Assembly (NCBI GenBank): GCA_045561055.1
Contig: JBJKYL010000012.1
Span: 1 to 50,194 of the forward strand
Reading direction: 5' to 3'
Origin: SMWC01 sp045561055
GTDB lineage: Bacteria > Pseudomonadota > Gammaproteobacteria > Steroidobacterales > Rariloculaceae
Length of the DNA: 50,194 nt
The notes under the pieces are model-generated. The model did no database searches. It saw nothing but the letters and a program-made list of their open reading frames with translations, and had not been told where the DNA came from. Of the stretch, positions 20,033-28,567 are shown piece by piece. The first letter of the stretch is position 1. Each line of letters begins with the position of its first letter. Made by a program: the position numbers and the translations under genes.

Positions 20033-20059
20033 TTGACATGTCGAAGGCTCTGTTCGACA
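20033..20059 (+). promoter_or_regulatory. -35-like TTGACA with overlapping dyad, candidate operator
   Basis: A perfect TTGACA (20033-20038) is followed at once by a perfect inverted repeat TGTCGAA-N7-TTCGACA (20039-20059), filling the spacer and the expected -10 position. No good -10 hexamer lies at 17 nt (GACAGT). The site is 32 nt before the LVIVD gene, the first gene of the copper-oxidase/glycerol unit. A dimeric regulator could bind here; this is inferred from symmetry and position only. Confidence 0.5.
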
Positions 20060-20090
20060 GTCTAGGGGGGAATCATAATAGGATCCGACT

Positions 20091-21554
20091 ATGCTTTCAT
20101 CGAAGTTCTTCAGGCGGTTATATTTCATTACGGTCACCATAGTAGCTGTAGTTTTCGGCTTTATTCCTAACGCGAATTCGCAGGTGGCCGCCGGTCAGGA
20201 GGAAGCCGAGAATATGCAGCTCGTCGGCTACAATGATTTGCAGGGCCGTAGCGCTTATCAGCCGATTATTCAGCAGCAGGGCGATCGCTGGTATGCCTAT
20301 ATCGGTCATCATTCGGGGATAGCGCAGAATCCGCTCGCAGGCCGGGAAGAGGGTAATGGAACTTCGATCGTTGATGTGACCGATCCTGCAAATCCGGAAT
20401 ACGTGTTCCATATCCCAGGGAATCAAGCGGTGGGCGAGGACAGCGAGGCGCAGATGGTGCGAACCTGTGCCGGTAGTGATCTGCCAGGCGGCCAAAACGG
20501 TAGCTACTATCTGTTGCGTGCGGTCGGCCGTTGGGGGCACCAAGTCTGGGATGTTAGTGATCCCTCGAGTCCGGAACTTGTTTCCTCAATGGAGGAAGAA
20601 GGACTCAGAGACACACACAAAAACTGGTGGGAGTGCGATACGGGCATAGCCTACCTCGTCTCTGGAAGAGAGGGTTGGGCAACGCGGCGCATGACACAGG
20701 TCTATGATCTTTCCGATCCCGCCAACCCACGCTTTATCCGCGACTTCGGGCTACCTGGACAGCAGCCTGGTGCGCCTAATCATGACGAGATGGGCGGTTA
20801 TGATCTTCATGGTCCGATAGCAATCGGTAACCGTATCTATTTTGGTTATGGTACTTTCATAAACGGTGTTATTCAGATCGTCGATCGCGACAAACTAATT
20901 CGTGGTAACCCTGCCGTTGCCGATCCTTTCGAGCCGACGGATGAGAATCTGAATTATCCGGTAATAACGACGACGTTTACGGGGCCAAGGCTCGGTGCCC
21001 ATACGGCGTTGCCCGTGCTCGGTATCGACGTAGAGGAATTCGCGGATAATACTGAGGGTAGTACTCGCGACATGCTCCTAGTTGTCGGAGAATCTTTGCG
21101 CAACGAATGCACGGAGAATCGCCAGATGATGTATATGGTGGACATTACCGATGAGACAAAGCCTTGGCCAGTCGCTAACTTTCAGGTGCCCGAGGAGAGC
21201 GGGAATTTTTGTGAGCGTGGCGGCCGTTTTGGCACCCATTCCTCAAATGAGAACATGGGTCCGATCTACTATAAGAGAATAGTGTTTCTCGCTTACTTCA
21301 ATGGTGGTGTCCGGGCCGTAGACATCCGTGATCCCTGGGCGCCCAAGGAGATCGGCCACTATATTCCGGCGATAACGGAGAGCACGGCCGAACGTTGCCT
21401 CAACGTGGATGGCGTCGAACGTTGTAAGACCGCGATCCAGACGAACAACCTGGAAGTTGATGATCGTGGCTATGTTTATGCGGTCGATCGCGCTAACACG
21501 GGGCTCCATATCGTCGAGTTAACGGGAGCGGCTCGAGAGATAGCTAACTTTTAG
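20091..21554 (+). CDS. Secreted LVIVD-repeat (beta-propeller-like) protein
   Basis: This 487-aa protein has a signal peptide (hydrophobic about 10-28, cleavage near 'NANSQVA'). The mature chain has repeats of the LVIVD type, each with a short strand followed by D-[IV]-[ST]-D-P: 'IVDVTDPANPEYV', 'VWDVSDPSSPELV', 'VYDLSDPANPRFI' and 'AVDIRDPWAPKEIG'. These usually build a propeller displayed at the surface or in the periplasm, with no known catalysis. ATG at 20091 has AGGAT 7 nt upstream. The stop overlaps the next start by one base (TAGTG), so translation is probably coupled. Confidence 0.88.
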   Translation: MLSSKFFRRLYFITVTIVAVVFGFIPNANSQVAAGQEEAENMQLVGYNDLQGRSAYQPIIQQQGDRWYAYIGHHSGIAQNPLAGREEGNGTSIVDVTDPANPEYVFHIPGNQAVGEDSEAQMVRTCAGSDLPGGQNGSYYLLRAVGRWGHQVWDVSDPSSPELVSSMEEEGLRDTHKNWWECDTGIAYLVSGREGWATRRMTQVYDLSDPANPRFIRDFGLPGQQPGAPNHDEMGGYDLHGPIAIGNRIYFGYGTFINGVIQIVDRDKLIRGNPAVADPFEPTDENLNYPVITTTFTGPRLGAHTALPVLGIDVEEFADNTEGSTRDMLLVVGESLRNECTENRQMMYMVDITDETKPWPVANFQVPEESGNFCERGGRFGTHSSNENMGPIYYKRIVFLAYFNGGVRAVDIRDPWAPKEIGHYIPAITESTAERCLNVDGVERCKTAIQTNNLEVDDRGYVYAVDRANTGLHIVELTGAAREIANF

Positions 21555-21856
21555 TGAATCTACGCGTGCGTCTTAGCAGTTTATTTTTCGTTGCATTCCT
21601 CTTCTCGGGAATCGCGATGCCTTTAACCGGCCGGACGCATTGGGAGGGATTCGAAGCCGCAGATCCATCGACACCGACCGCGCTTCTAGCATTCGACAGC
21701 GCCATTGCTCGTTACACGAGTTTAGATAGCGAGGTTCGATCCTGGCGGGGTCGTTTCGGTAGCAATACTCTTTCTGTCGGCGGGCTTAGAGACTCTGGCT
21801 CCCACTTGAATAATGCGGCCGTTGTGCCGGTTATGCCGGCAACGATGCAGCGATGA
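21554..21856 (+). CDS. Small exported protein of unknown function
   Basis: I do not recognise this 100-aa protein. It starts with GTG overlapping the LVIVD stop by one base and ends overlapping the TolC-like start by four bases (ATGA), which strongly supports it as a real gene in the unit. Residues 1-25 form a signal-like segment (basic start, hydrophobic 9-23). The mature part is about 75 aa with no Cys, one Trp-containing segment 'SEVRSWRGRFGSN' and no metal-binding His/Met cluster. A role alongside the adjacent TolC-like protein or copper oxidase is only inferred from its position. Confidence 0.7.
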   Translation: MNLRVRLSSLFFVAFLFSGIAMPLTGRTHWEGFEAADPSTPTALLAFDSAIARYTSLDSEVRSWRGRFGSNTLSVGGLRDSGSHLNNAAVVPVMPATMQR

Positions 21857-23079
21857 TGGTGCGAGTGTTCAGCGTTGCCGTCTGCGGCATTCATTCAATC
21901 GGTGCTCTCGCGTTCATAAGTATAGTTAGCGGTTGCGTGTCCGATTCTGCCAATGTTCGCAATGAAATAACTAACCAGCCACCACCACTCACCACGGAAC
22001 AGGTCGCGTTGTTCGAACGTAGAACACAGCGAGAGGAAGAGCTGCTTTCTAGCGAAATGACCGCTGAGGCTGCCGCAGAAATTGCGCTATTGCATCATCC
22101 CGCGGTCGAGCGAGCGCTCGAGACGCTCGGTATGTCAGGATTTGATCGACTAGAGCTTGCCCACGTCATTAATCCAAATTTCAATGGGGGGCGGCCGCCT
22201 GCGACTATTGATACTCGGATAGAACGGTCGTTATCTGTAAACGTCATGACCTGGGTAATCATTCCGGCTCTTGCCATAAGCGGCACGTTAGAAGAACGTG
22301 CGGCACGGGTGCAGGCCGCCGATGAGATCGGAGCACTGCTTTTCGCAGCGCGGCATGCGTGGGTTAATGCGGTCGCCACTAGGCAGTCGCAACGCTACTT
22401 TGAGGACGTTGTAGTTGCTACAGAAGTGGGTCGCGAGATAATGGAGAGCATGCTACAGGTTGGTAATACCTCGGAACTCGAAATGCTTCGGGCCCAGGCT
22501 CTCTATGCCGATGCCGTCACTAACCTGACCACTATGCAGCTGGCGGCCGCGCTTGCGCGCGAACGACTCGTACAAACACTGGGTCTCTGGGGAGAGACAG
22601 CAGAACAGGTTCAGTTGCCGGATCGTTTGCCGGATTTACCCTTGGCACCGATCCCGGCCGACGGCCTCGAAGTTCGTGCTGTAGCCCAACGCTTCGACGT
22701 TCATGTTGGGCGGCTCGAGGGGTTAGCTGGTGAAGCGGGCGTTAACGCACGGGCAGATATTCGTACAGCATGGCTCGCCTATCGGGGCGCCTACGATCTA
22801 GCTCGCCACTCTCAAAATGCTATTGTTCCGCTTGCGGAGCGGGCTTTGGAGGAACGACTTAAGCTTTATAACGGTATGCTCATCGGCGTGCTCGATCTCG
22901 TTGTGGATGCTACGGAACGTATTAACGCGGTCACCGTATCGCTCGACGCCCAGAGGGACTTTTGGCTCGCTGAGGTTGATTTACAGAGAGCGATGTCGGG
23001 TGTTGGCGTATCAGCTCTCACGTTCCAGGCCGGCGCGCAAGGCGGATATGCACCGGGAGCTGCGTATCATGTTCACTAG
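21853..23079 (+). CDS. TolC-family outer membrane factor lipoprotein
   Basis: This 408-aa protein has a hydrophobic leader ending in a probable lipobox 'VSGC' at about Cys28, and long amphipathic helices typical of the TolC/CusC trunk, such as 'LEMLRAQALYADAVTNLTTM' and 'LAYRGAYDLARHSQNAIVPL'. TolC proteins form trimeric channels that serve RND, MFS or type I exporters. At 408 aa it is short compared with most family members (about 430-490), and no membrane-fusion protein or pump gene is in the window. It sits between the 100-aa exported protein (4-bp overlap) and the multicopper oxidase (12 nt away), so a part in metal handling is possible but inferred. Confidence 0.82.
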   Translation: MMVRVFSVAVCGIHSIGALAFISIVSGCVSDSANVRNEITNQPPPLTTEQVALFERRTQREEELLSSEMTAEAAAEIALLHHPAVERALETLGMSGFDRLELAHVINPNFNGGRPPATIDTRIERSLSVNVMTWVIIPALAISGTLEERAARVQAADEIGALLFAARHAWVNAVATRQSQRYFEDVVVATEVGREIMESMLQVGNTSELEMLRAQALYADAVTNLTTMQLAAALARERLVQTLGLWGETAEQVQLPDRLPDLPLAPIPADGLEVRAVAQRFDVHVGRLEGLAGEAGVNARADIRTAWLAYRGAYDLARHSQNAIVPLAERALEERLKLYNGMLIGVLDLVVDATERINAVTVSLDAQRDFWLAEVDLQRAMSGVGVSALTFQAGAQGGYAPGAAYHVH

Positions 23080-23091
23080 GACGGGCTACTA

Positions 23092-24384
23092 ATGTTTTCC
23101 CGGCGTAATTTCTTGACGACAGCCGCTGGTGCGCTGGTCACGGCTAGTGCTGTATCGCGTGCCGCAGCTCAAAATATTCCAGAGGCGCCACTAGCCGAAA
23201 CGCCTGCAACTCAACCGCCTCCGTTACCATCGACTGGGCAGCCCTATCAGCCTGTTGTTACATTGAACGGCTGGTCACTGCCGTGGCGCATGCGCGATGG
23301 TGTTAAAGAGTTCCACCTCATCGCCGAGCCTGTGGAGCGCGAAATCGCTGCCGGAATGACGGCGCACCTCTGGGGCTACAACGGCCAGTCACCGGGTCCG
23401 ACCATCGAGTGCGTCGAGGGTGATCGTCTGCGGATATTCGTTACTAACAGGCTGCCAGAGTACACCACAGTCCATTGGCATGGTGTGCGGTTACCTCATG
23501 GGATGGATGGTGTTGCGGGCCTGACTCAACCGCCGATTCAACAAGGGGAGACTTGGGTCTACGAATTCGAAATGCGGCATTCGGGCACGTTTATGTATCA
23601 CCCGCACGCTGACGATATGGTACAGATAGCTATGGGAATGATGGGCTGTATTGTTGTCCATCCACAAGATCCTGCTGCCCTCGCTGTTGATCGGGACTTC
23701 ATTTTCCTCATGAACGCGTTCGACATCGAGCCGGGAAGCTACACCCCCCGAGTCAACACAATGACTGACTTCAACTTATGGACCTGGAACAGTCGTGTGT
23801 TTCCCGGTATCTCGCCGCTCGTCGTGCGCCAGGACGATCACGTCAGAATACGCATCGGTAATTTAACGATGACTAATCACCCGATCCACTTGCATGGCCA
23901 TTCCTTCGAAGTTTCCGGGACTGATGGCGGTTGGGTGCCAGAAACGGCGCGCTGGCCAGAGGCTACAATTGATGTCGGAGTCGGCCAGATGCGTGCAATA
24001 GAGCTCATAGCCGATACACCTGGGGACTGGGCTTTTCATTGTCACAAAACCCACCATACGATGAACGCGATGGGTCACGATGCTATTACTTCGATCGGAG
24101 TCAACTTCGAAGAAGCAGCCGAAAAATTACGTGGGTTAATCCCTCAGTATATGGTGATGGGCGATCGTGGGATGGCAGAAATGGCTTCGATGAGGATGGA
24201 GTTACCGGAGAATACGTTGCCGATGATGATGGGTGAGGGGCCGCACGGGCCGATAGGGATGGGTGGAATGTTTTCGGTACTGAAGGTGCGCGCAGAGCAA
24301 CCGCAAGCTGACTACAGCGATCCGGGTTGGTACACACCGCCCGCGAACACGATGGCCTATCGTAGGTCGCCCGAAAAGGGTTAG
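23092..24384 (+). CDS. Tat-exported multicopper oxidase
   Basis: This 430-aa protein begins with a twin-arginine motif (SRRNFL, residues 2-7) and cleaves near 'SRAAAQ'. All four copper-binding segments are visible: 'TVHWHGVRL', 'YHPHADD', 'NHPIHLHGHSF' and 'HCHKTHHTMNAM'. The last fits HCHx3Hx4M, so the type 1 site has Cys, two His and an axial Met. A Met-rich tail (about residues 355-400) resembles Cu(I)-binding segments of copper-resistance oxidases. It probably oxidises Cu(I) or a phenolic/organic substrate in the periplasm with O2. At about 430 aa it is shorter than CueO or CopA. It is the fourth gene of the unit; glpK follows 9 nt later. Confidence 0.93.
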   Translation: MFSRRNFLTTAAGALVTASAVSRAAAQNIPEAPLAETPATQPPPLPSTGQPYQPVVTLNGWSLPWRMRDGVKEFHLIAEPVEREIAAGMTAHLWGYNGQSPGPTIECVEGDRLRIFVTNRLPEYTTVHWHGVRLPHGMDGVAGLTQPPIQQGETWVYEFEMRHSGTFMYHPHADDMVQIAMGMMGCIVVHPQDPAALAVDRDFIFLMNAFDIEPGSYTPRVNTMTDFNLWTWNSRVFPGISPLVVRQDDHVRIRIGNLTMTNHPIHLHGHSFEVSGTDGGWVPETARWPEATIDVGVGQMRAIELIADTPGDWAFHCHKTHHTMNAMGHDAITSIGVNFEEAAEKLRGLIPQYMVMGDRGMAEMASMRMELPENTLPMMMGEGPHGPIGMGGMFSVLKVRAEQPQADYSDPGWYTPPANTMAYRRSPEKG

Positions 24385-24393
24385 TGCCGGAAC

Positions 24394-25911
24394 ATGAGCA
24401 GGTATATTGGATCAATTGATCAGGGAACCACGAGTTCTCGTTTCATCGTATTCGACTATGCTGGGGATAGCGTTTCGGTCGCCCAGAAAGAGCATGCACA
24501 AATATTTAAAAAGCCGGGTTGGGTGGAACACGACCCGGCTGAGATATGGCGTAATATTCAAGAGGTCGTCAGCACAGCGCTCTTGCAAGATCATCTGATT
24601 CCTTCTGACTTCGCCGCAATCGGTATTACCAATCAGCGTGAGACGACTGTAATTTGGGATCCAACTTCCGGTAAGCCGCTCCATAACGCGTTGGTCTGGC
24701 AGGATACACGTGTCAACGAACTTGTCGCAGCCTACATGCGCGACGGTGGTAAGGACCGGTTTCGTGCACAGACCGGGCTACCTTTGGCAAGTTACTTCAG
24801 CGCACTTAAACTACAATGGCTCCTCGATAATGTTTCTAACGCTCGCGCTAAGGTAGAGGCAGGAGAAGCTATATTCGGCACGATAGATTCGTGGCTCCTT
24901 TGGAATCTGACAGGCGGTGTCGATGGGGGTGTGCATCTTACTGATGTAACTAATGCGAGCCGCACGCAACTCATGAATCTGGAAACGCTGGACTGGGACG
25001 ATACTTTACTAGACATTTTCAACGTTCCGCGTTCGGTGTTGCCGCGTATTGTTTCGTCGAGTGACGTATATGGTGTAACGAAGCTAACAGAGTTAAAGGG
25101 CGTCCCAGTAGCCGGAATGCTTGGCGATCAGCAAGCGGCGTTGGTCGGCCAAGCCTGCCTAGCAGAAGGCGAGGCTAAAAATACCTATGGTACGGGCTGT
25201 TTCTTGCTTATGAATACGGGTGCCGAGCCTCGACAGTCGACGCAAGGTCTTATCACTACGGTTGGTTACCAATTTGGCTCTGGTCCCGCCCATTACGCAC
25301 TCGAAGGCTCCGTCGCTATAACAGGATCATTAGTTCAGTGGTTGCGCGACAATCTCGGCCTAATCTCTGACAGTTCGGAGGTCGAAGCCTTGTCGCGTGA
25401 AGTCGAAGACAATGGGGGCGTCTACTTTGTGCCGGCATTTTCAGGTCTCTATGCGCCACACTGGAAGGAATCTGCACGTGGCGTTATCGTTGGTTTGACG
25501 CGTTACGCGAACAAATGCCACATTGCGCGTGCGGCGCTTGAGGCAACGGCTTTTCAAACTCGAGAAGTTCTCGATGCGATGGAGAGGGATTCGGAAATCA
25601 AAACCCGAGAATTACGGGTTGACGGCGGGATGGTGGCAAACGAACTCTTGATGCAATTTCAGGCTGACCTGCTGAATGCGCCTGTTCTGCGGCCGAAGAT
25701 ATCGGAGACGACTGCGTTGGGCGCAGCCTACGCGGCAGGCCTCGCCGTCGGTTACTGGGAGAATATTAGCGAAATAAAGGAGAATTGGACTGTGGCTAAA
25801 ACCTGGATACCGGAGATGGAAGAGCCAAAGCGGGATCGTCTGTATGCGGCTTGGCAGAAAGCGGTCAGCCGCTCGTTCGATTGGGAGCCGGTTGGCGGAG
25901 ATAGTCATTAG
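24394..25911 (+). CDS. glpK: Glycerol kinase
   Basis: This 505-aa cytosolic enzyme phosphorylates glycerol to glycerol 3-phosphate with ATP. It belongs to the FGGY/ASKHA fold: 'GSIDQGTTSSRFIVFD' near the start, 'GITNQRETTVIWD' for substrate and nucleotide contact, 'GDQQAALVGQ' in the middle, and 'YGTGCFLLMNTG'. The length matches E. coli GlpK (502 aa). Its start is 9 nt after the oxidase stop, so it shares the transcript. glpF follows 33 nt later. No glpD, glpA or glpR is in the window, so the fate of glycerol 3-phosphate lies elsewhere; PlsY at 12130 is one consumer. Confidence 0.97.
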   Translation: MSRYIGSIDQGTTSSRFIVFDYAGDSVSVAQKEHAQIFKKPGWVEHDPAEIWRNIQEVVSTALLQDHLIPSDFAAIGITNQRETTVIWDPTSGKPLHNALVWQDTRVNELVAAYMRDGGKDRFRAQTGLPLASYFSALKLQWLLDNVSNARAKVEAGEAIFGTIDSWLLWNLTGGVDGGVHLTDVTNASRTQLMNLETLDWDDTLLDIFNVPRSVLPRIVSSSDVYGVTKLTELKGVPVAGMLGDQQAALVGQACLAEGEAKNTYGTGCFLLMNTGAEPRQSTQGLITTVGYQFGSGPAHYALEGSVAITGSLVQWLRDNLGLISDSSEVEALSREVEDNGGVYFVPAFSGLYAPHWKESARGVIVGLTRYANKCHIARAALEATAFQTREVLDAMERDSEIKTRELRVDGGMVANELLMQFQADLLNAPVLRPKISETTALGAAYAAGLAVGYWENISEIKENWTVAKTWIPEMEEPKRDRLYAAWQKAVSRSFDWEPVGGDSH

Positions 25912-25944
25912 TAACCTAAACTATCAATCTGTTCAGAGAAATTA

Positions 25945-26670
25945 ATGTCTAGCGCATTTCTGGGAGAGCTATTAGGAACGATGACATTGATTTTGCTGGG
26001 AAGCGGCGTTAATGCCTGCGTGAACTTGAACGGTTCATTCGGTAGAGATTCGGGATGGTTGGTTATTACGGTCGGCTGGGGTATTGCAGTTATCTTGGGT
26101 GTGATCGTTGCTCTTGTGGTTGGTAGCAACGCCCATATCAACCCAGCTGTGACTATCGGTGTCAGTGTGGCAACCGGCGAGTGGGGCCATGTGCCTACAT
26201 ATGTGAGCGGCCAGTTTCTCGGTGCTTTTCTCGGTGCGACACTGGCGTGGTTGCACTACTATCCGCTTTGGGTCTGTACTGACGACCCGGCCAAAAAGCT
26301 TAGCTGCTTTTGCACTTCTCCCGCAATCCGTAACTTACCATCCAACCTTTTTAGCGAAATCATCGGCACCTTCGTTCTCGTTTTCGTTGCTGCGGCAATA
26401 TTCTCCGAGAATCTCGCACCTGGTGGATTAGCGCCAGGGGTGGGTCCCTTCCTCGTGGGCCTTTTGGTTTGGGGTATCGGTATGTCGCTAGGGGGTGTGA
26501 CCGGATACGCAATTAATCCGGCCCGCGATCTTGGGCCGCGAATCGCACACGCTTTATTACCTATAGCGGGTAAAGGCGATTCGGGTTGGGATTACGCTGC
26601 CGTTCCCGTAGTTGGGCCACTTTTGGGCGCGGTTCTTGCTGGCCTCGCTGTTAGTGCGTTGCAATTATAG
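25945..26670 (+). CDS. glpF: Glycerol facilitator (MIP-family channel)
   Basis: This 241-aa inner-membrane channel has six membrane segments and both half-helix signatures: 'NAHINPAVTIG' near residue 56-66 and 'GYAINPARDLGPR' near 185-197. The Asp after the second NPAR is the mark of glycerol-conducting members. A Cys-rich stretch near residues 108-125 lies between membrane segments. It follows glpK by 33 nt; together they take up and trap glycerol. lpxK on the opposite strand ends 59 nt beyond it. Confidence 0.95.
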   Translation: MSSAFLGELLGTMTLILLGSGVNACVNLNGSFGRDSGWLVITVGWGIAVILGVIVALVVGSNAHINPAVTIGVSVATGEWGHVPTYVSGQFLGAFLGATLAWLHYYPLWVCTDDPAKKLSCFCTSPAIRNLPSNLFSEIIGTFVLVFVAAAIFSENLAPGGLAPGVGPFLVGLLVWGIGMSLGGVTGYAINPARDLGPRIAHALLPIAGKGDSGWDYAAVPVVGPLLGAVLAGLAVSALQL

Positions 26671-26729
26671 CCAGGTGGATGATATCTACTGTGTTCTAAC
26701 AGCGGCTTACCGAAATCTTTGTGAGATTC

Positions 26730-27755
26730 CTAAAGATGTGGATTGCCCAACCCACACTTTATAGTGTTCGTAAGTATCGACTGTATCAAACGATCTCCAT
26801 TCTCGGCATCAAGTTCAAGTTTTACTGGGACGCACCAAACGTTTTCGTGGCAGATTGATTGACACTTTACCGCATCTTTTTCGGTTACGAATACGGGAAG
26901 GTCATCACCAAAAGCGAGGGTTGCGGCATCGAGTTTCGCATGGTCGGGTAATGGATGACGAATTACGTTAATACCGGCCGCTTCCAGCAGGTCGAAAAAA
27001 CGAGAGGGATGAGCAATACCTGCGATTGCATGGACGGTAGTGTTCCGAAACCCTTCCAATGATTTTTGTCTCGAACCTATGATCTGATATACGGGTTGAG
27101 CGACGATTTTTGTCCGAAAAGCCCCCTTATGCTCCCAGCTACCGTCGTTGACAATAACGATGTCGACATCACCAAGTCGGCTTTTCGGCTCACGAAGCGG
27201 TCCCGCGGGTAAGCTAAGCCCGTTTCCAAGCCCTCGCTCCCCGTCAATCACGACGATTTCGAGTTGTCGGTTAAGAGGATAGTGTTGCAGGCCATCATCA
27301 GAAAGGATTACATCTGTTTGCTCTTTGGCAATCAATGCTTGTCCAGCTGCGACTCGATCGGGGGCGACAACTACCAGGCAGCCTGTCGCTCGGGCGAGCA
27401 GCACCGGTTCGTCGCCGACCAGCTGGGGGTCGCTGCTACTATCAACGTGTTGGGGCCAGTTTTCGGCCTTGCCGCCGTATCCACGACTGATGATACTGAC
27501 TCGGTAGCCTCTCGTTTGCAGTTCCGTGGCCAACCAGATGATGAAAGGAGTTTTCCCCGTTCCGCCGACGGTAATATTGCCGACAACGATGACGGGAATC
27601 GACAACGTGGTGGTTGCTTTTAGCCCAAGTTGGTACAGAAGCCGCCTGATCTCTATTGCTAGTCGATAGATACCTCCTAACGGCCACAAAAACCACTTCG
27701 CTAAATTCGGACGGTACCAGATCCAGTTTAAGACTCGCTCGAGAATCAGGCGCAT
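26730..27755 (-). CDS. lpxK: Tetraacyldisaccharide 4'-kinase LpxK
   Basis: This 341-aa inner-membrane-associated kinase adds the 4'-phosphate of lipid A. It has an N-terminal amphipathic/hydrophobic segment, then the Walker A 'VGNITVGGTGKTPFI' near residues 57-71, 'DVILSDDGLQHYPL' with the conserved Asp pair, and 'FVTEKDAVKC'. The length is typical. It is usually next to msbA or kdsB, neither of which is here. It is downstream of the DUF2461 gene by 110 nt on the same strand. Confidence 0.95.
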   Translation of the reverse strand: MRLILERVLNWIWYRPNLAKWFLWPLGGIYRLAIEIRRLLYQLGLKATTTLSIPVIVVGNITVGGTGKTPFIIWLATELQTRGYRVSIISRGYGGKAENWPQHVDSSSDPQLVGDEPVLLARATGCLVVVAPDRVAAGQALIAKEQTDVILSDDGLQHYPLNRQLEIVVIDGERGLGNGLSLPAGPLREPKSRLGDVDIVIVNDGSWEHKGAFRTKIVAQPVYQIIGSRQKSLEGFRNTTVHAIAGIAHPSRFFDLLEAAGINVIRHPLPDHAKLDAATLAFGDDLPVFVTEKDAVKCQSICHENVWCVPVKLELDAENGDRLIQSILTNTIKCGLGNPHL

Positions 27756-27865
27756 ACCACGTTCCTAGTAGGCAACCAAAGCACGATATTGTTAGATAAC
27801 TTTTCCAGCAACCAATCCATTAACTCATACCGTGAGCGTTAAAGAAGTTGAAAGTCGCCCCTGCA

Positions 27866-28567
27866 CTAGAATCGTAATGACAGTGTGGAACAGAGAAATT
27901 TCATAAGCGGCTTAGCTATCGCATATTGCATTGCAACTTCATCAACAAAATGCTTACTGTGAATTTTCCCGATCGAGAATTCTGATACAGCAATAAAATC
28001 TTTGCGCTTCAGGTCCTCGATATAAGGGTGATTGGCAGCGTAGCCTCGCGGCGGACGCTTCAGCTGATTGCCCCCGAAACGAAACTGTTGTGTGAACCGC
28101 TTGTTGTCGCGCGCACGTTTCCATACGCCTGGTTTCTCGGTAATGCTGGTGCGAATCGCAGTTAGGGCGGCATAGTCCGGTCGCCATATTCCGGTTCCGA
28201 GGAAGCAGTTTTTAGGCTGAATATGTAAATAAAATCCGGGCGCGTGCACGTCTTTACCCAGCTCATGTCTAAATTGGATACCGATGTTCGTTTTGTAAGG
28301 GGTTTTGTTCTTCGAGAATCGTGTATCGCGATAGACACGCATTAGCGAGCCGCCCGTTCGTTTACCGATTGCCGTGAAGTATGGAGATATTTTTTCGAGT
28401 CGTGGCTCCATCGCGTTAATGAAATCCAACGCTGGTATGAGCACGTGGGCGTCATATCGCTGTTTGTGCTCCTTAAACCACTTGCGTTTATTATTTTCCG
28501 CAAGCTCGACAAGAAACTGTGAGGTTTCAATCGGAAACCCTGCGAACGATAGGCTTGGTGCTTTAAT
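27866..28567 (-). CDS. DUF2461 family protein with probable ATT start codon
   Basis: This protein has 233 aa if translation starts at ATT (minus strand 28567-28565). The first canonical start in frame is GTG at 28444, but 41 codons upstream of it encode the conserved family opening: 'FAGFPIETSQFLVEL' followed by 'NNKRKWFKEHKQRYDAH', the NN-x-x-WF-x-x-[HN]-K pattern of DUF2461. No ATG, GTG or TTG occurs between the upstream in-frame stop and 28444. A perfect AGGAG lies 8 nt before the ATT, and the ATT overlaps the TAA of the solute-binding gene, so initiation is probably coupled. Later motifs 'YRDTRFSKNKTPYKTNIG' and 'PGFYLHIQP' confirm the family, which has no established function. Confidence 0.85.
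   Translation of the reverse strand: MKAPSLSFAGFPIETSQFLVELAENNKRKWFKEHKQRYDAHVLIPALDFINAMEPRLEKISPYFTAIGKRTGGSLMRVYRDTRFSKNKTPYKTNIGIQFRHELGKDVHAPGFYLHIQPKNCFLGTGIWRPDYAALTAIRTSITEKPGVWKRARDNKRFTQQFRFGGNQLKRPPRGYAANHPYIEDLKRKDFIAVSEFSIGKIHSKHFVDEVAMQYAIAKPLMKFLCSTLSLRF

Noticed and set aside
20091..24384. Classical Cus/Cop copper efflux operon
   Set aside because: A TolC-like protein and copper oxidase are present, but no RND pump, fusion protein, P-type ATPase, CopB or CueR/CusRS gene is in the window.
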